Shown: positions 1 to 8,957 of the stretch, one piece after another | Layout of the letters: every line of letters begins with the position of its first letter | Numbering within the stretch: the first letter of the stretch is position 1 | Assembly (NCBI RefSeq): GCF_038397785.1 | Contig: NZ_CP151642.1 | Coordinates: 2,356,001 to 2,420,000, forward strand | Direction of reading: 5' to 3' | DNA: 64,000 bases | Origin: Salinibacterium sp. TMP30 | GTDB taxonomy: Bacteria > Actinomycetota > Actinomycetes > Actinomycetales > Microbacteriaceae | Made by a program: the position numbers and the translations under genes | The notes under the pieces: generated by a model | What the model was told of the DNA's origin: nothing | What the model saw: only the letters and a program-made list of their open reading frames with translations | Databases searched by the model: none

Positions 1-49
1 CAATTAGTTCGTCGAAGCGGCGCTGTCCGACGAAGTCGTCCTCTGTCAT
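1..49 (-). CDS. paaA: Start of a gene, probable phenylacetyl-CoA epoxidase subunit PaaA (partial)
   Basis: Only the first 16 codons lie in the window, reading MTEDDFVGQRRFDELI. A strong Shine-Dalgarno AAGGAG sits 5 bases before the ATG at 47-49, so this is a genuine gene start. Actinobacterial PaaA proteins have a similar acidic N-terminus followed by a Phe-Asp segment, and the neighbouring paaZ, paaI, paaH, paaG and paaJ supply the downstream pathway, so paaA is the natural candidate for the ring-epoxidising oxygenase large subunit. The assignment rests mostly on context; 16 residues cannot prove it. The gene diverges from the TetR regulator, with a PaaR-like box between them. Confidence 0.5.
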   Translation of the reverse strand, partial: MTEDDFVGQRRFDELI

Positions 50-64
50 GATGGCTCCTTTGCA

Positions 65-86
65 ACTTACCGGGCGTTCAGTAACC
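65..86. promoter_or_regulatory. PaaR-type operator between paaA and the TetR gene
   Basis: The 22 bp begin ACTTACCG, followed by GGCGTT and CAGTAACC. The PaaR site I recall from Corynebacterium glutamicum is a palindrome of ACTNACCG and CGGTNAGT separated by NNCGNN. The left half and the centre match fully and the right half differs at three fixed positions. It lies 16 bp upstream of the paaA start codon and 85 bp upstream of the regulator start, a position suited to repressing the divergent promoters. The consensus is from memory and binding is inferred. Confidence 0.6.
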
Positions 87-170
87 TTAGCAGGCGGAGT
101 CGGACTGATCAAGCATCCGAGTCGACTAGAGTCGGGATACCATCGACCGGCGAAGTCACGAGGAGCACGC

Positions 171-809
171 ATGGCAAGCTCAGTTCCGGAGGCAAACGAA
201 CAGCGTCGCGGCGGCAATGGACGCAGCGGTCGCGATCCCTACGACCTCACCGCCGTCCTCGACATCTCGGTCGCCGCATTCAACGACTTCGGCTACGAAG
301 CAACATCTATGGGGACTCTTGCCGAACGACTGGGAACCAGCAAATCTGCGGTCTACTACCACGTGACCGCCAAGGAGGACCTTCTGAGGCTGGCACTTGA
401 TCGCGCCCTCAGCCATCTGGAGGCGGTGCTCGCCGAGCCTGGGGCGACCTCCGGGCCAGCCGACGACCGACTGCGGTTCGTACTTCGCGGAGCAGTGCGG
501 GTGCTGGTCGACGATCTGCCCTATGTGACTCTCCTGCTGCGCCTGCGCGGCAACACCGACGTCGAGCGCGTCGCCCTCGAACGTCGGCGGGAGTTTGACC
601 ATTCGGTCGCCAGTCTCGTTGACGAGGCGCGCACCACCGGCAGCCTGCGCTCCGACATTGATGCTCGCACCACAACCCGGCTTCTGTTCGGCATGATCAA
701 CTCGATTGTCGAGTGGTACAAGCCGGGCGGTCAGCTCACGTGCGAACAGCTCGCCGACGACGTCATCACCGTCGCTTTTGACGGGCTCCACGAGCGCTCA
801 GCACGCTAG
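171..809 (+). CDS. paaR: TetR-family transcriptional repressor, PaaR-like
   Basis: A 212-residue one-component repressor. The N-terminal helix-turn-helix is visible around residues 18-65, with the TetR pattern GYEATSMGTLAERLGTS followed by KSAVYYH; the rest is the all-helical ligand domain. The ATG at 171 is chosen because GAGGAG lies just ahead of it; an upstream in-frame ATG at 48 would add 41 residues unlike the family. The gene diverges from the probable paaA and its stop codon touches that of paaZ with no gap. Phenylacetyl-CoA is the usual inducer of PaaR proteins; that is family knowledge, and the PaaR assignment rests on context and the operator boxes. Confidence 0.75.
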   Translation: MASSVPEANEQRRGGNGRSGRDPYDLTAVLDISVAAFNDFGYEATSMGTLAERLGTSKSAVYYHVTAKEDLLRLALDRALSHLEAVLAEPGATSGPADDRLRFVLRGAVRVLVDDLPYVTLLLRLRGNTDVERVALERRREFDHSVASLVDEARTTGSLRSDIDARTTTRLLFGMINSIVEWYKPGGQLTCEQLADDVITVAFDGLHERSAR

Positions 810-2876
810 TTAGGTCTTCGACACGAGCGTCAGCACTTCATAGGTGGCGACCGGTTCATCCGACTGGTTGGTCAACACAGCGTCCCAGCGCACTTCACCG
901 TACACTTCGTTCTCGCGAGGCGTGATTTCCTTAGCAGTGAGGCTTACCTTCACCACATCCCCGGGCACGACCGGCGTCAGGAAGCGAAGGTTGTCCAGAC
1001 CGTAATTCGCAAGAACAGGGCCCGGTGAAGGATCGACAAACAGCCCGGCAGCCCAAGACAACAAGAGGTAGCCGTGCGCGACGCGCCCCGGGAAAAACGG
1101 GTTCGCGGCCGCCGCCTTCTCGTCGGTGTGTGCATAAAATGTGTCACCCGTAAAATCAGCGAAGTGTGCGATGTCGTCGAGCGTGATCTCGCGCCCGTCA
1201 GACTTGACGGTATCGCCGATCACGAGGCGTGACAGGGGTTTGCGGAATGGATGCTCGCCTTCGACTATCGGTGCACCGGCACGCCACTGGCCGGTCAATC
1301 CGGTCAGCACTGCGGGTGAACCCTGCAAAGCGAGACGGCGCATATAGTGCTTCACGGCACGGATGCCGCCTAGCTCCTCGCCACCGCCCGCGCGACCCGG
1401 GCCACCGTGTACCAAATGTGGCACTGGCGATCCGTGGCCGGTGCTAGTCCGTGCATCGTCCCGGTCGAGCACTAGTAGACGACCGTGGAATCCTGCAATG
1501 CCCTCCACGATTCGCGCGACTGACTCGGGATTATAGCTGGCGATTGTCGCGACAAGTGATCCTCCGCCACGATTTGCCAGCCGGATCGCGTCGCCAACGT
1601 CGGCATAGCCCAGCACGGATGCCACCGGACCGAACGCTTCGATATCGTGCACGGCCTCCGAGTCCGCATCGTCGAACTGAAGCAGGACCGGGCCTTGGAA
1701 AGCACCATCCGGGGCAGAGCCGCTACTGCCATCCTTGAGGACTACAGTCGGATCGTCGAGACTGCCGTACACGATCCGCCCGCCTCCTGAGACTAGTGCC
1801 TGCACGCTTCTGTACACCTCTTCGCGCTGTTCGACACTCGCGAGCGGGCCCATCGTCACACCATCGACGCGCGGGTCTCCCAAGGTCACACGCGAATCGA
1901 GGCGCTTGCTGACCGCCGCGATCACAGGGGCAACCATCTCGGCCGGGACGATGACCCGGCGGATGCTGGTGCACTTCTGCCCCGCCTTGGCCATCATCTC
2001 CGAAACGACCGACGCGACGAACGCGGCGAACTCGGGGGCGTCTATGGTCACGTCGGGCCCTAGGATCGCTGCGTTCAGCGAATCAGTCTCGATTGTCAGG
2101 CCCAGACCGCGGGAGATGACGTTGCGGTGGACCGCGAACGATGCGGCGGTGCTCGCTGAACCGGTAAACGACACGTGGTCACGCACGTCCAGCAGGTCGA
2201 GCAGGTTGCGTGCTCCGCCGCAAACGAGCTGCAGGGATCCTTCGGGTAGCAGGCCGGATTCGACCATCACCCGTACCGCTGCCTCGGTCAGGGTAGCCGT
2301 CGGACTAGCAGGCTTGACGATACTTGGCACACCCGCGAGGAATGCGGGCGCAAACTTCTCAAGCATGCCCCAGACCGGAAAGTTAAAGGCGTTTACCTGA
2401 AAAGCGACGCCGGGGATGCGCTCATAAACGTGCTGGCCTCCGAAGGACCCGTCACGCGCGAGATTTTCAGCGGTTCCGTCAACGATGCGAGTGTGTACAT
2501 TAGGCAGATCACGTCGGCCCTTTGAACCATAGGTGAAGAGCACGCCTATACCACCGTCGACGTCTACCATCGAATCGCGGGATGTTGCGCCTGTGCTCGC
2601 GCTGACCCGATACAACTCGTCTTTCGCCTCGGTGAGGGCCCCGGCGAGCGACTTGAGGATCAGCGCGCGCTCATGGAATGTCAGCTGACCGAGGCTCTTC
2701 TGGCCGATGGTGCGGGCAAAGTCGATCGCCCCGGCGAGATCGATGCCCTCACTTCCGACGAGGGCCAACACCTCACCTGTGGAGGCATCTCGGATTGGAA
2801 TGCCATCGGCACTTTCCCACCAACTGCCCTGCACATAGCTGGGAAGCACGCGAGTTTCAACGAGCGTTGCGGTCAT
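810..2876 (-). CDS. paaZ: PaaZ: oxepin-CoA hydrolase / 3-oxo-5,6-dehydrosuberyl-CoA semialdehyde dehydrogenase
   Basis: A bifunctional 688-residue enzyme that opens the oxepin-CoA ring and oxidises the resulting aldehyde in aerobic phenylacetate degradation. Residues 1 to about 525 are an aldehyde dehydrogenase with catalytic Glu263 (TIETDSL) and Cys302 (AGQKCTSIRR). Residues from about 545 form a MaoC-type hydratase with FTGDTFYAHTDE and NPFFPGRVAHG, matching Escherichia coli PaaZ in length (681) and order. The ATG at 2874-2876 follows AAAAGG on the coding strand; earlier in-frame codons lack support. It diverges from paaI across 44 bp. Both active sites look complete. Confidence 0.93.
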   Translation of the reverse strand: MTATLVETRVLPSYVQGSWWESADGIPIRDASTGEVLALVGSEGIDLAGAIDFARTIGQKSLGQLTFHERALILKSLAGALTEAKDELYRVSASTGATSRDSMVDVDGGIGVLFTYGSKGRRDLPNVHTRIVDGTAENLARDGSFGGQHVYERIPGVAFQVNAFNFPVWGMLEKFAPAFLAGVPSIVKPASPTATLTEAAVRVMVESGLLPEGSLQLVCGGARNLLDLLDVRDHVSFTGSASTAASFAVHRNVISRGLGLTIETDSLNAAILGPDVTIDAPEFAAFVASVVSEMMAKAGQKCTSIRRVIVPAEMVAPVIAAVSKRLDSRVTLGDPRVDGVTMGPLASVEQREEVYRSVQALVSGGGRIVYGSLDDPTVVLKDGSSGSAPDGAFQGPVLLQFDDADSEAVHDIEAFGPVASVLGYADVGDAIRLANRGGGSLVATIASYNPESVARIVEGIAGFHGRLLVLDRDDARTSTGHGSPVPHLVHGGPGRAGGGEELGGIRAVKHYMRRLALQGSPAVLTGLTGQWRAGAPIVEGEHPFRKPLSRLVIGDTVKSDGREITLDDIAHFADFTGDTFYAHTDEKAAAANPFFPGRVAHGYLLLSWAAGLFVDPSPGPVLANYGLDNLRFLTPVVPGDVVKVSLTAKEITPRENEVYGEVRWDAVLTNQSDEPVATYEVLTLVSKT

Positions 2877-2887
2877 GAGGTACCTTT

Positions 2888-2909
2888 TTCCATTTGCTGA
2901 ACGGACAGT
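2888..2909. promoter_or_regulatory. Weak PaaR-like half site in the paaZ/paaI promoter region
   Basis: Read on the minus strand the segment starts ACTGTCCG, seven of eight positions of the PaaR half-site counting one degenerate position, but the other half is poorly conserved. It lies between the divergent starts of paaZ (2876) and paaI (2921), where a shared operator would be expected. Weak on its own; it gains value only because two better sites occur at 65-86 and 6134-6155. Confidence 0.3.
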
Positions 2910-2920
2910 AGACTGGCGCG

Positions 2921-3319
2921 ATGACGCAGCAGCCTTGGAAGATCGTGCTCGGTGACCTCGACCGCAAGATGGGAATCGAGGTCGTCGAAGAGTCGGCGGA
3001 GCGAGTTGTCGCGACCATGCCCGTAAATGGCAACACACAGTCGTTCGGATCGCTTCACGGTGGAGCGTCCTTGGTGCTTGGCGAAGCGCTCGGCTCGTGG
3101 GCCGCAGTCATCCACGCGAGCACGCTTGACAAAACAGCTGTTGGCCTCGATGTCAGCGCGACGCATCACCGTGGAGCGCGAGCAGGAATCGTCACGGGCA
3201 CAGCAACCGCCATCCAGCTCGGCAAGACGGTGACGTGCCACGAGGTTGTGATGACAGACGAGACTGGCGCACGACTGTGCACAGTGCGGATCACAAATCT
3301 CATAGTGAAGCTTCGCTAG
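2921..3319 (+). CDS. paaI: PaaI: hotdog-fold acyl-CoA thioesterase
   Basis: A 132-residue single hotdog domain. The signature HGGASLVLGEALGSWAA at about residues 46-62 holds the conserved His-Gly-Gly and the acidic catalytic residue of the PaaI/YdiI group. In phenylacetate degradation PaaI hydrolyses dead-end CoA thioesters and so releases trapped CoA. It is transcribed divergently from paaZ. Its 3' end overlaps that of paaH by four bases, the CTAG at 3316-3319 serving as stop for both convergent genes. A menaquinone-type thioesterase of the same fold is the main alternative; the cluster favours PaaI. Confidence 0.85.
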   Translation: MTQQPWKIVLGDLDRKMGIEVVEESAERVVATMPVNGNTQSFGSLHGGASLVLGEALGSWAAVIHASTLDKTAVGLDVSATHHRGARAGIVTGTATAIQLGKTVTCHEVVMTDETGARLCTVRITNLIVKLR

Positions 3320-4170
3320 TCCTCCCATTGGAAGAACCCCTGACCGGTCTTGCGGCCGAGTCTGCCCGCGGCGACCATCTCGCGCATCAGGGCCGGCGGC
3401 TCGAACCGGTCGCCCAGCGTCTCGTGCAGGTAGGTAGCGATGCCCAGTCGAACGTCGAGACCGACCATATCGGTGAGACGCAATGGCCCCACCGGGAACT
3501 TGTAGCCCAGCACCATAGCTGCGTCGATGTCCTCGGCAGACGCGACGCCCTCTTCGAGCATCCTGATCGCCTCGAGAGCGATCACGACGCCCAACCGCGA
3601 ACTTGCGAAGCCAGGTGAGTCATTCACCGTCACCGGGGTTTTGCCGATTTCCACCACCCACTGCTGCGCCAAGTCGATCAACTGAGCTGCGGATGCGACC
3701 CCGCGTACGATTTCGACAAGCTTCGAACTCGGCACGGGGTTGAAGAAGTGCAGTCCACACAGGCGCTCGGGGCGAGCGAGCGCCTGGGCGATCAGCGAAA
3801 TTGATAGCGACGATGTGTTCGACGCGAGCCAAGCATCGGCACCGACCACCCCTTCTACGCGCGCGAGCATTTGGCCCTTGAGCGGAAGATCCTCGGGCAC
3901 AGCTTCAACAACTAGTCCGGAGTCGGCCAGATCATCAATATTGATCGTGGTTCTGGCGCGCGCAACGAGTTCCTCGCGCGGCTCCTCGGTCGTGCCGCGG
4001 GCGACGCTCGTTTCGATCGCTGTCAATAGTGCTGCGCTGGCATGGTCGGCGGCCTCATGGTCGCGCTCGAGCACTGTAACCTGAGCGCCCGCGAGCAGGA
4101 ACGCATGGGCGATACCAATGCCCATACGGCCACCCCCAACGACCCCTACAACCTGCGGTAGGGCGCTCAC
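3316..4170 (-). CDS. paaH: PaaH: 3-hydroxyacyl-CoA dehydrogenase
   Basis: A 284-residue NAD-dependent dehydrogenase for the beta-oxidation-like steps that follow ring opening. The N-terminal Rossmann motif GVVGGGRMGIGIA is at residues 9-21; the catalytic His is in GLHFFNP (near residue 140) and the partner Glu lies in the C-terminal helical domain. Length matches single-domain family members such as PaaH/FadB2. The start is GTG at 4168-4170, overlapping the paaG stop (GTGA), so the two are translationally coupled. The 3' end overlaps convergent paaI by four bases. Confidence 0.9.
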   Translation of the reverse strand: MSALPQVVGVVGGGRMGIGIAHAFLLAGAQVTVLERDHEAADHASAALLTAIETSVARGTTEEPREELVARARTTINIDDLADSGLVVEAVPEDLPLKGQMLARVEGVVGADAWLASNTSSLSISLIAQALARPERLCGLHFFNPVPSSKLVEIVRGVASAAQLIDLAQQWVVEIGKTPVTVNDSPGFASSRLGVVIALEAIRMLEEGVASAEDIDAAMVLGYKFPVGPLRLTDMVGLDVRLGIATYLHETLGDRFEPPALMREMVAAGRLGRKTGQGFFQWED

Positions 4171-4907
4171 TTCGCGCGCCTATCAACAAAGGCGGTCATC
4201 CGCTCGAACTTCGCTGACGACTCGAACAGGACGGACTGCGCAAGCTCATCGACAGCCGGATGCTCAGAGCGCGGAGCGCTCATGACTCTCTTGCTGTGCT
4301 GGATAGCAAGGGGATCGAGCACAGCGATCCGATCGGCGAGTGCGTCAGCCGCCGCATCCAGTGCACTCGGGTCGTGCAGCTCGGTGACCAAACGCGCCTC
4401 AAGTGCCTCCTGAGCAGTGAGCACCCGACCAGCCAGCAGGATCTCCTTAGCAAGCGGCTCCCCGACCAGTTCGAGCAAGCGCCATGTGGCACCGGCAGCC
4501 GCAATGATTCCCAGCGAGGCTTCCGGGTTGCCAAAACACGCTCGATTGCTGGCGATCCGGAAGTCGGCCGCGTAAGCGAGCTCGGCTCCACCGCCGAGCG
4601 CCCAACCGTCGATCGCGGCAATGACTGGCATCGGCAGTGCGGCTATCCTCATGAACAGGCGCGAGTTGATACCTTCGAGAGCGTCTGCGGCTCGACGTTC
4701 ACGCAACTCGGCGATGTCCGCTCCCGATGCGAAGACACCCTCGCCGCCGCTGAGGATCAGGATACGGGGGCTGGCTTCGAGGCGGTCACATATATCGTGG
4801 AGCTCCTCCACCATCACGCGGCTTATCGCGTTGCGCACGCCCGGACGATTGAGCCGCACGTGCAGGCGATCAGTTTGATCTCCGACAATCAGCAGCGTTG
4901 TGTACAT
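4167..4907 (-). CDS. PaaG/PaaF-type enoyl-CoA hydratase/isomerase
   Basis: A 246-residue crotonase-fold protein. Visible are the oxyanion-hole segments GVFASGADIAEL and GWALGGGAELAYAADFRIA, and NPEASLGIIAAAGATWRLL carrying the catalytic-loop glutamate region. It would hydrate or isomerise unsaturated CoA esters of the phenylacetate pathway. PaaF (hydratase) and PaaG (isomerase) cannot be told apart from sequence inspection alone. The ATG at 4905-4907 shares its last base with the paaJ stop codon (TGATG), so the longer frame beginning upstream is not used. Followed directly by paaH with a GTGA overlap. Confidence 0.85.
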   Translation of the reverse strand: MYTTLLIVGDQTDRLHVRLNRPGVRNAISRVMVEELHDICDRLEASPRILILSGGEGVFASGADIAELRERRAADALEGINSRLFMRIAALPMPVIAAIDGWALGGGAELAYAADFRIASNRACFGNPEASLGIIAAAGATWRLLELVGEPLAKEILLAGRVLTAQEALEARLVTELHDPSALDAAADALADRIAVLDPLAIQHSKRVMSAPRSEHPAVDELAQSVLFESSAKFERMTAFVDRRAK

Positions 4908-6094
4908 CACACTGCCTCCACGATGAGAGCGGCTCCCTGCCCAACCCCAACACACATGGTGGCAAGGCCTCTTCGCGCACTTTCGCGGTCCATTCGGCCA
5001 AGCAGTGTGACCAATAGTCGGGTGCCCGACGCGCCGAGTGGGTGACCGAGCGCTATGGCACCGCCGTCGGCGTTCACGATCGCATCATCGAATCCGAGAG
5101 TGCGTAGGCAGGCGAGGGACTGGGTCGCGAAGGCCTCGTTGAGCTCGACGGCGCCGAGGTCTCCGATCGTGAGGCCGGTGCGCTCGAGCAGCTTGCGAGT
5201 TGCAGGAATAGGGCCGAGCCCCATTACTTCGGGCGCCAGGCCCGCAGAAGCGCCGCCGACTACTCGCGCGCGCGGCGTGAGGTCGAAGCGCTCAACCGCG
5301 GCTTCGCTTGCAATGAGTACCGCGGCCGCACCGTCGTTCAACGGTGACGAGTTGCCTGCCGTTACGATGCTGCCGCCCAGTACAACGGGCCGCAGACGGG
5401 AAAGTATCTCAAGCGTCGTGTCGGCACGGGGGCCCTCATCCGTCGACACGACGATGCCGTTCGGGGTTGCAACGGGGACAATCTCCCGATCGAAGTGACC
5501 GGAGGTCACGGCCGCGAGGGCCCGCCTGTGTGAGCCCAGGGCGAACTCGTCAGCGTCGGCCCGCGAGATGCCCTCCTGAACACCGACGAACTCGCCAGTC
5601 TCCGTCATAGAATAGGTCGCCTTGTCTCGGGCCTTGAGTCTCGGGTTGGGAAAACGCCAACCGATCGAAGTGTCATAGATCTCGCTGGGCTTGGCGAACG
5701 CCTTATCGGGCTTCGCAAGGACCCAGGGTGCCCGAGTCATGGATTCCACACCGCCGGCGATCACGATGTCGGCTTCGCCGGACTTGACCATGCTCGCCGC
5801 CAGGTGCACGGCAGAGAGGCCAGATGCGCACAGCCGGTTCACAGTGATACCCGGCACCGAGTCGGGCAGGCCAGCAAGGAGGAGCGCCATGCGGGCGACG
5901 TTGCGGTTGTCCTCACCAGCTTGGTTCGCATCACCGAAGATGACGTCGTCGATGACTGTCGGGTCTACGCCGGTGCGGGCAACAATCTCCCCAATGGCGA
6001 TGGCGGCGAGGTCATCGGGCCTAACTGTGGAAAGAGTTCCGCCGTAACGGCCGATCGGGGTACGAACCCCATCGATCACAAATGCCTCAGCCAC
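4907..6094 (-). CDS. paaJ: PaaJ/PcaF: 3-oxoadipyl-CoA / beta-ketoacyl-CoA thiolase
   Basis: A 395-residue thiolase that releases acetyl-CoA at the end of the pathway. The acyl-accepting cysteine is in NRLCASGLSAVH (near residue 90), the catalytic His in ALGHPLGASGTRL and the second Cys in TMCVGVGQGAAL, so all three residues are present. The start is GTG at 6092-6094, preceded by AAGGTGG; it gives AEAFVIDGVRTPIG, the usual thiolase N-terminus, and the upstream in-frame extension to 6541 looks non-coding. First gene of a paaJ-paaG-paaH unit whose members overlap by one to four bases. Confidence 0.9.
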   Translation of the reverse strand: MAEAFVIDGVRTPIGRYGGTLSTVRPDDLAAIAIGEIVARTGVDPTVIDDVIFGDANQAGEDNRNVARMALLLAGLPDSVPGITVNRLCASGLSAVHLAASMVKSGEADIVIAGGVESMTRAPWVLAKPDKAFAKPSEIYDTSIGWRFPNPRLKARDKATYSMTETGEFVGVQEGISRADADEFALGSHRRALAAVTSGHFDREIVPVATPNGIVVSTDEGPRADTTLEILSRLRPVVLGGSIVTAGNSSPLNDGAAAVLIASEAAVERFDLTPRARVVGGASAGLAPEVMGLGPIPATRKLLERTGLTIGDLGAVELNEAFATQSLACLRTLGFDDAIVNADGGAIALGHPLGASGTRLLVTLLGRMDRESARRGLATMCVGVGQGAALIVEAV

Positions 6095-6133
6095 TGCTCG
6101 CCACCTTGCGTCGTGTTCGGTCGTTAAGTACTT

Positions 6134-6155
6134 ACTTACTGATCGTTCGTTCGTT
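6134..6155. promoter_or_regulatory. PaaR-type operator upstream of paaJ
   Basis: The site reads ACTTACTG, ATCGTT, CGTTCGTT: 12 of the 16 fixed positions of the PaaR palindrome match. It lies 40 bp upstream of the paaJ GTG start. Together with 65-86 it argues that the divergent units of this cluster are under one repressor. Confidence 0.55.
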
Positions 6156-7544
6156 CTGCAAGAATGACACGGCTCTCGAAAACAGTCAACCCGCGCGCGT
6201 TGACTAGCGATTCCGAACCTGTCCTCATTCACCCAGTGCGTCTCGCACTTGCGGTCACGAAGTGTGACGGCGTCCATCGCCGTAAGGGTCGCGGATTTGC
6301 CGGTCACTTCAGCGCTTGGAAGAGGGGAGCAGTGCGTTCCCAAGTGTGCTTCATGGGACACGACTGGGTCATCTTCGTTAACCTCTCGCTGCATCGAGAC
6401 TGACAAATCAAGAACTGCGGGGCGCAGCACATAGCCGAGGCAGAAGAACGCGCGCCCTTGTCCGAACCGCCGCCGGAGCTGAAGAATTGGTTGATAAAGC
6501 TGTCGGCGGCAATCGCCTTGAAGAAGGAGTCCTCCTGCCACTGAATGAAGCGTTGGTTGAACTCGCGCACGATCGCCTCGTTCTGACCTTTCACGAGCAC
6601 TGCTAGCTCCTTAGGCGCCGCGGATGCTCTACTGGCCAGGATCGGATCCCCCGCGGACAGCGCCACCCAAAAACCACTTGGCGTCACGGACAATCGCTCC
6701 GCTGGCTGCCTGAACAATCGTCCCTTCCGGCATGTCCATGAGAGGGGAACAAATGTGGATGAGACTCAGCGCGCCCGATAAGGGCCGTGCTGCCAGCGCC
6801 GATGTTTAGCGCCCTGTGCACCTTGCTACGCGCGTACCTCTTGAGCAAAGGCGCGAAGCTCGGAAATGATGGACTGTCGATCCGTGATGGTGACCATTTG
6901 CTGTTGCGCTTGAAACCTAGTTGCTAACTTGAGGCATGCTAGTTGTTGCCGAGCACGTGGGTGCGTTCAATGTGTGACAGTCGATGGATTTATGCAGTAA
7001 CGGCGGTGTTGCCGGTGGCTGAAACGTCGGCGGCGGCGTACGTACGCGAGCCGCGGCGGGGGCGACTTCGGTCATCACTGCGAAGAAGAGTCCGGTCGCT
7101 TCGAGGACCGCCTATCCCCAGCCAGACTGCGGAGTAAGGAACGGGAAGACTCGGGTCAAATTCTTGCTGGCGTCGCGGGTCCATCTCCGGCGCGAAGCGA
7201 TGCCGAACAGGTGCTGGGCTACTCTGAGGCAGAGCAGTTCAGCATTGGTGATGGCTGGTCGTCGCCGGAGCCGATCCCGTTGGCAAATCCCGGTGCGGGA
7301 ATGATCCGATCCTATAACTGGGCAAAAGTTTGGCCAGGCGGGTGGTCAGAGCTGTCTTTACAAACAAGGGTTAACACCCTTCACCTTTGATCAAGAGTGC
7401 CGACTCGCGACTAGTCAGATCGGACAATACAACAAGCGCGAAGCCTGTCGAATAGGAATCATTCCTCTAGGCCCGCCACGCATACGTTTTTCTTGGCAAC
7501 TGCCGCCCCCGCAGGTCCCTTGCGAAACTGTTCGAAGCGTCGAG
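6156..7544. other. Gene-poor stretch between the paa cluster and the next operon
   Basis: No convincing gene was found in nearly 1.4 kb. A 137-codon minus-strand frame (6304-6717) has an uneven composition and no recognisable family. On the plus strand a frame without an ATG stays open from about 7010 to 7389, with a protein-like middle (RSKEREDSGQILAGV and QVLGYSEAEQFSIGDG), and may be a remnant of a lost gene. No inverted repeats or RNA gene were recognised. Confidence 0.4.
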
Positions 7545-8957
7545 TCAACCGTCCTCCAGCAGCGGAAATCCGCGCATGGATATCCGATCGTCACAGGCCA
7601 ATGTCGTGGCCCACAGCGCGATGGCGTCCAATTCGGGAGCAGCTTCGCTGACGAGGGCGATGAACTTGGCCCCAATGTCTTCATCGAGTGCACGGTTCTT
7701 TGGGTTCCCGTATGGGTTCTCGCAGGACCCGGTGAGCACCCGTCCGGAAGTGAATTCGAGCTCGACTCGAGCGCGATGGACATCGGGAAAGACCGCATCA
7801 TATTTCGAATCCGACTGAATCGTGACTCGTTCCGCGAGCTGCCGGATGTCAGGATCAGTGAGGGCGGCTCCTTCGAACGCGGCTGCCGAGGCTGCACCAT
7901 GGACGAGCGTAGTGGCCACGGAGAACGGGATGGAGAACCGCGCTGCCAAGGGCGTTAGCAATTCTGGCAGTGCGTCGAGTTCCGCTGCACGCTCGCTAAC
8001 CCGCACGCTGACGCGCGCGACTGTGCGCGGATCGATTCGTGCGCCCAGCTCCCAACGGGCCCGTTCCGGTGAGGTATCTTCCCTCACAGCGTCAATAAGG
8101 GCGTCGACGACGGGATGCAGATGGCCGCAGGTGGAGTGGAACTTCACGTATCCGTCATTAACAGCCCAAGAAGCCCCCAGGTTTTCAGTGAGTGGTCCTT
8201 CCTCGAAGCGCTCGCCGAGGATACTTCCGAAGACTTCTGTCACGGATCTGTCGAATGCGCTGAAACCTACTGCCATGAGTCGGTCAACAGTGAGTGCTGT
8301 GAGTCCGCTCATCGCTGGTGCGGCCGAGTGAATCGTGGCCCCGGAGTAGGGAAGGCTGTACGAAGTGGCCGACGCGAATGCCGCAGCAGCGTTCATCGCT
8401 GCCGCGGTCGCTATGGCGTCCGCCCCCCGAAGCCACGCGAGGGCGGCTGCCACTCCGACATGCCCGTAGTTGCCGTGGCAGTGAATCGGCGGTCGGAGTC
8501 GTGCCGCACGCTGAATCCTGGCTTGGACCTCGTAGCCCAGAATGAAAGCGGTCAGGAACCGTCGGCCAGAGGCGTCGTTTGCCTGAGTTGTGGCTAGGAC
8601 GGGCGGCAGGATGTGCATCGCGGGATGTCCGGTTGGGCGAGTGCCCTCGTCCAGCTCCGTCGAGCAGGCTGACACGGCGTTGAGAAGTGTTGCCTCCTCG
8701 ATGTCTACTCGTTGAAACAGCGGTGAAATTACGGTCGCCGGTCCCGTGTTCTGCGAGCCGTCGATGAGACGGTGAGCCAAGTCCGTCACCGAACCTCGCA
8801 GCATGACACCGATGGTGTCCGATATAACGAACGATGCACGCCTTCGGGTCGCAGATGGGATATGATCGCCCGTCGTCGCTGCGACAAATCGTGCGAGCTC
8901 CTGGACTGATGGCTCGAAGTTGGAGCTGCTTTCCTCGTCAAATTTCATATTCTGCAT
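7545..8957 (-). CDS. MmgE/PrpD family protein (2-methylcitrate dehydratase-like)
   Basis: A 470-residue MmgE/PrpD-superfamily protein. Family features include the Ser-Thr-Glu-rich loop ACSTELDEGTRPTGHPA near residues 97-113, the glycine/alanine-rich helices GVAAALAWLRGADAIATAAA, and VKFHSTCGHLHPVVDAL. Members dehydrate or isomerise tricarboxylic and related acids, but many have unknown substrates, so no exact reaction is claimed. ATG at 8955-8957 is preferred; a GTG directly before it is equally possible. The start overlaps the MFS gene by 20 bp, indicating one operon with the regulator and transporter. Confidence 0.75.
   Translation of the reverse strand: MQNMKFDEESSSNFEPSVQELARFVAATTGDHIPSATRRRASFVISDTIGVMLRGSVTDLAHRLIDGSQNTGPATVISPLFQRVDIEEATLLNAVSACSTELDEGTRPTGHPAMHILPPVLATTQANDASGRRFLTAFILGYEVQARIQRAARLRPPIHCHGNYGHVGVAAALAWLRGADAIATAAAMNAAAAFASATSYSLPYSGATIHSAAPAMSGLTALTVDRLMAVGFSAFDRSVTEVFGSILGERFEEGPLTENLGASWAVNDGYVKFHSTCGHLHPVVDALIDAVREDTSPERARWELGARIDPRTVARVSVRVSERAAELDALPELLTPLAARFSIPFSVATTLVHGAASAAAFEGAALTDPDIRQLAERVTIQSDSKYDAVFPDVHRARVELEFTSGRVLTGSCENPYGNPKNRALDEDIGAKFIALVSEAAPELDAIALWATTLACDDRISMRGFPLLEDG

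Noticed and set aside
48-170. N-terminal extension of the TetR protein from ATG 48
   Set aside because: It would cross the divergent promoter and operator and lacks family similarity, while ATG 171 has a good ribosome-binding site.
6095-6541. N-terminal extension of the thiolase
   Set aside because: It would cover the promoter and PaaR-like box; the thiolase N-terminus begins at GTG 6094.
6304-6717. 137-codon minus-strand frame upstream of paaJ
   Set aside because: No family is recognised, there is no ribosome site, and the composition changes along the frame.
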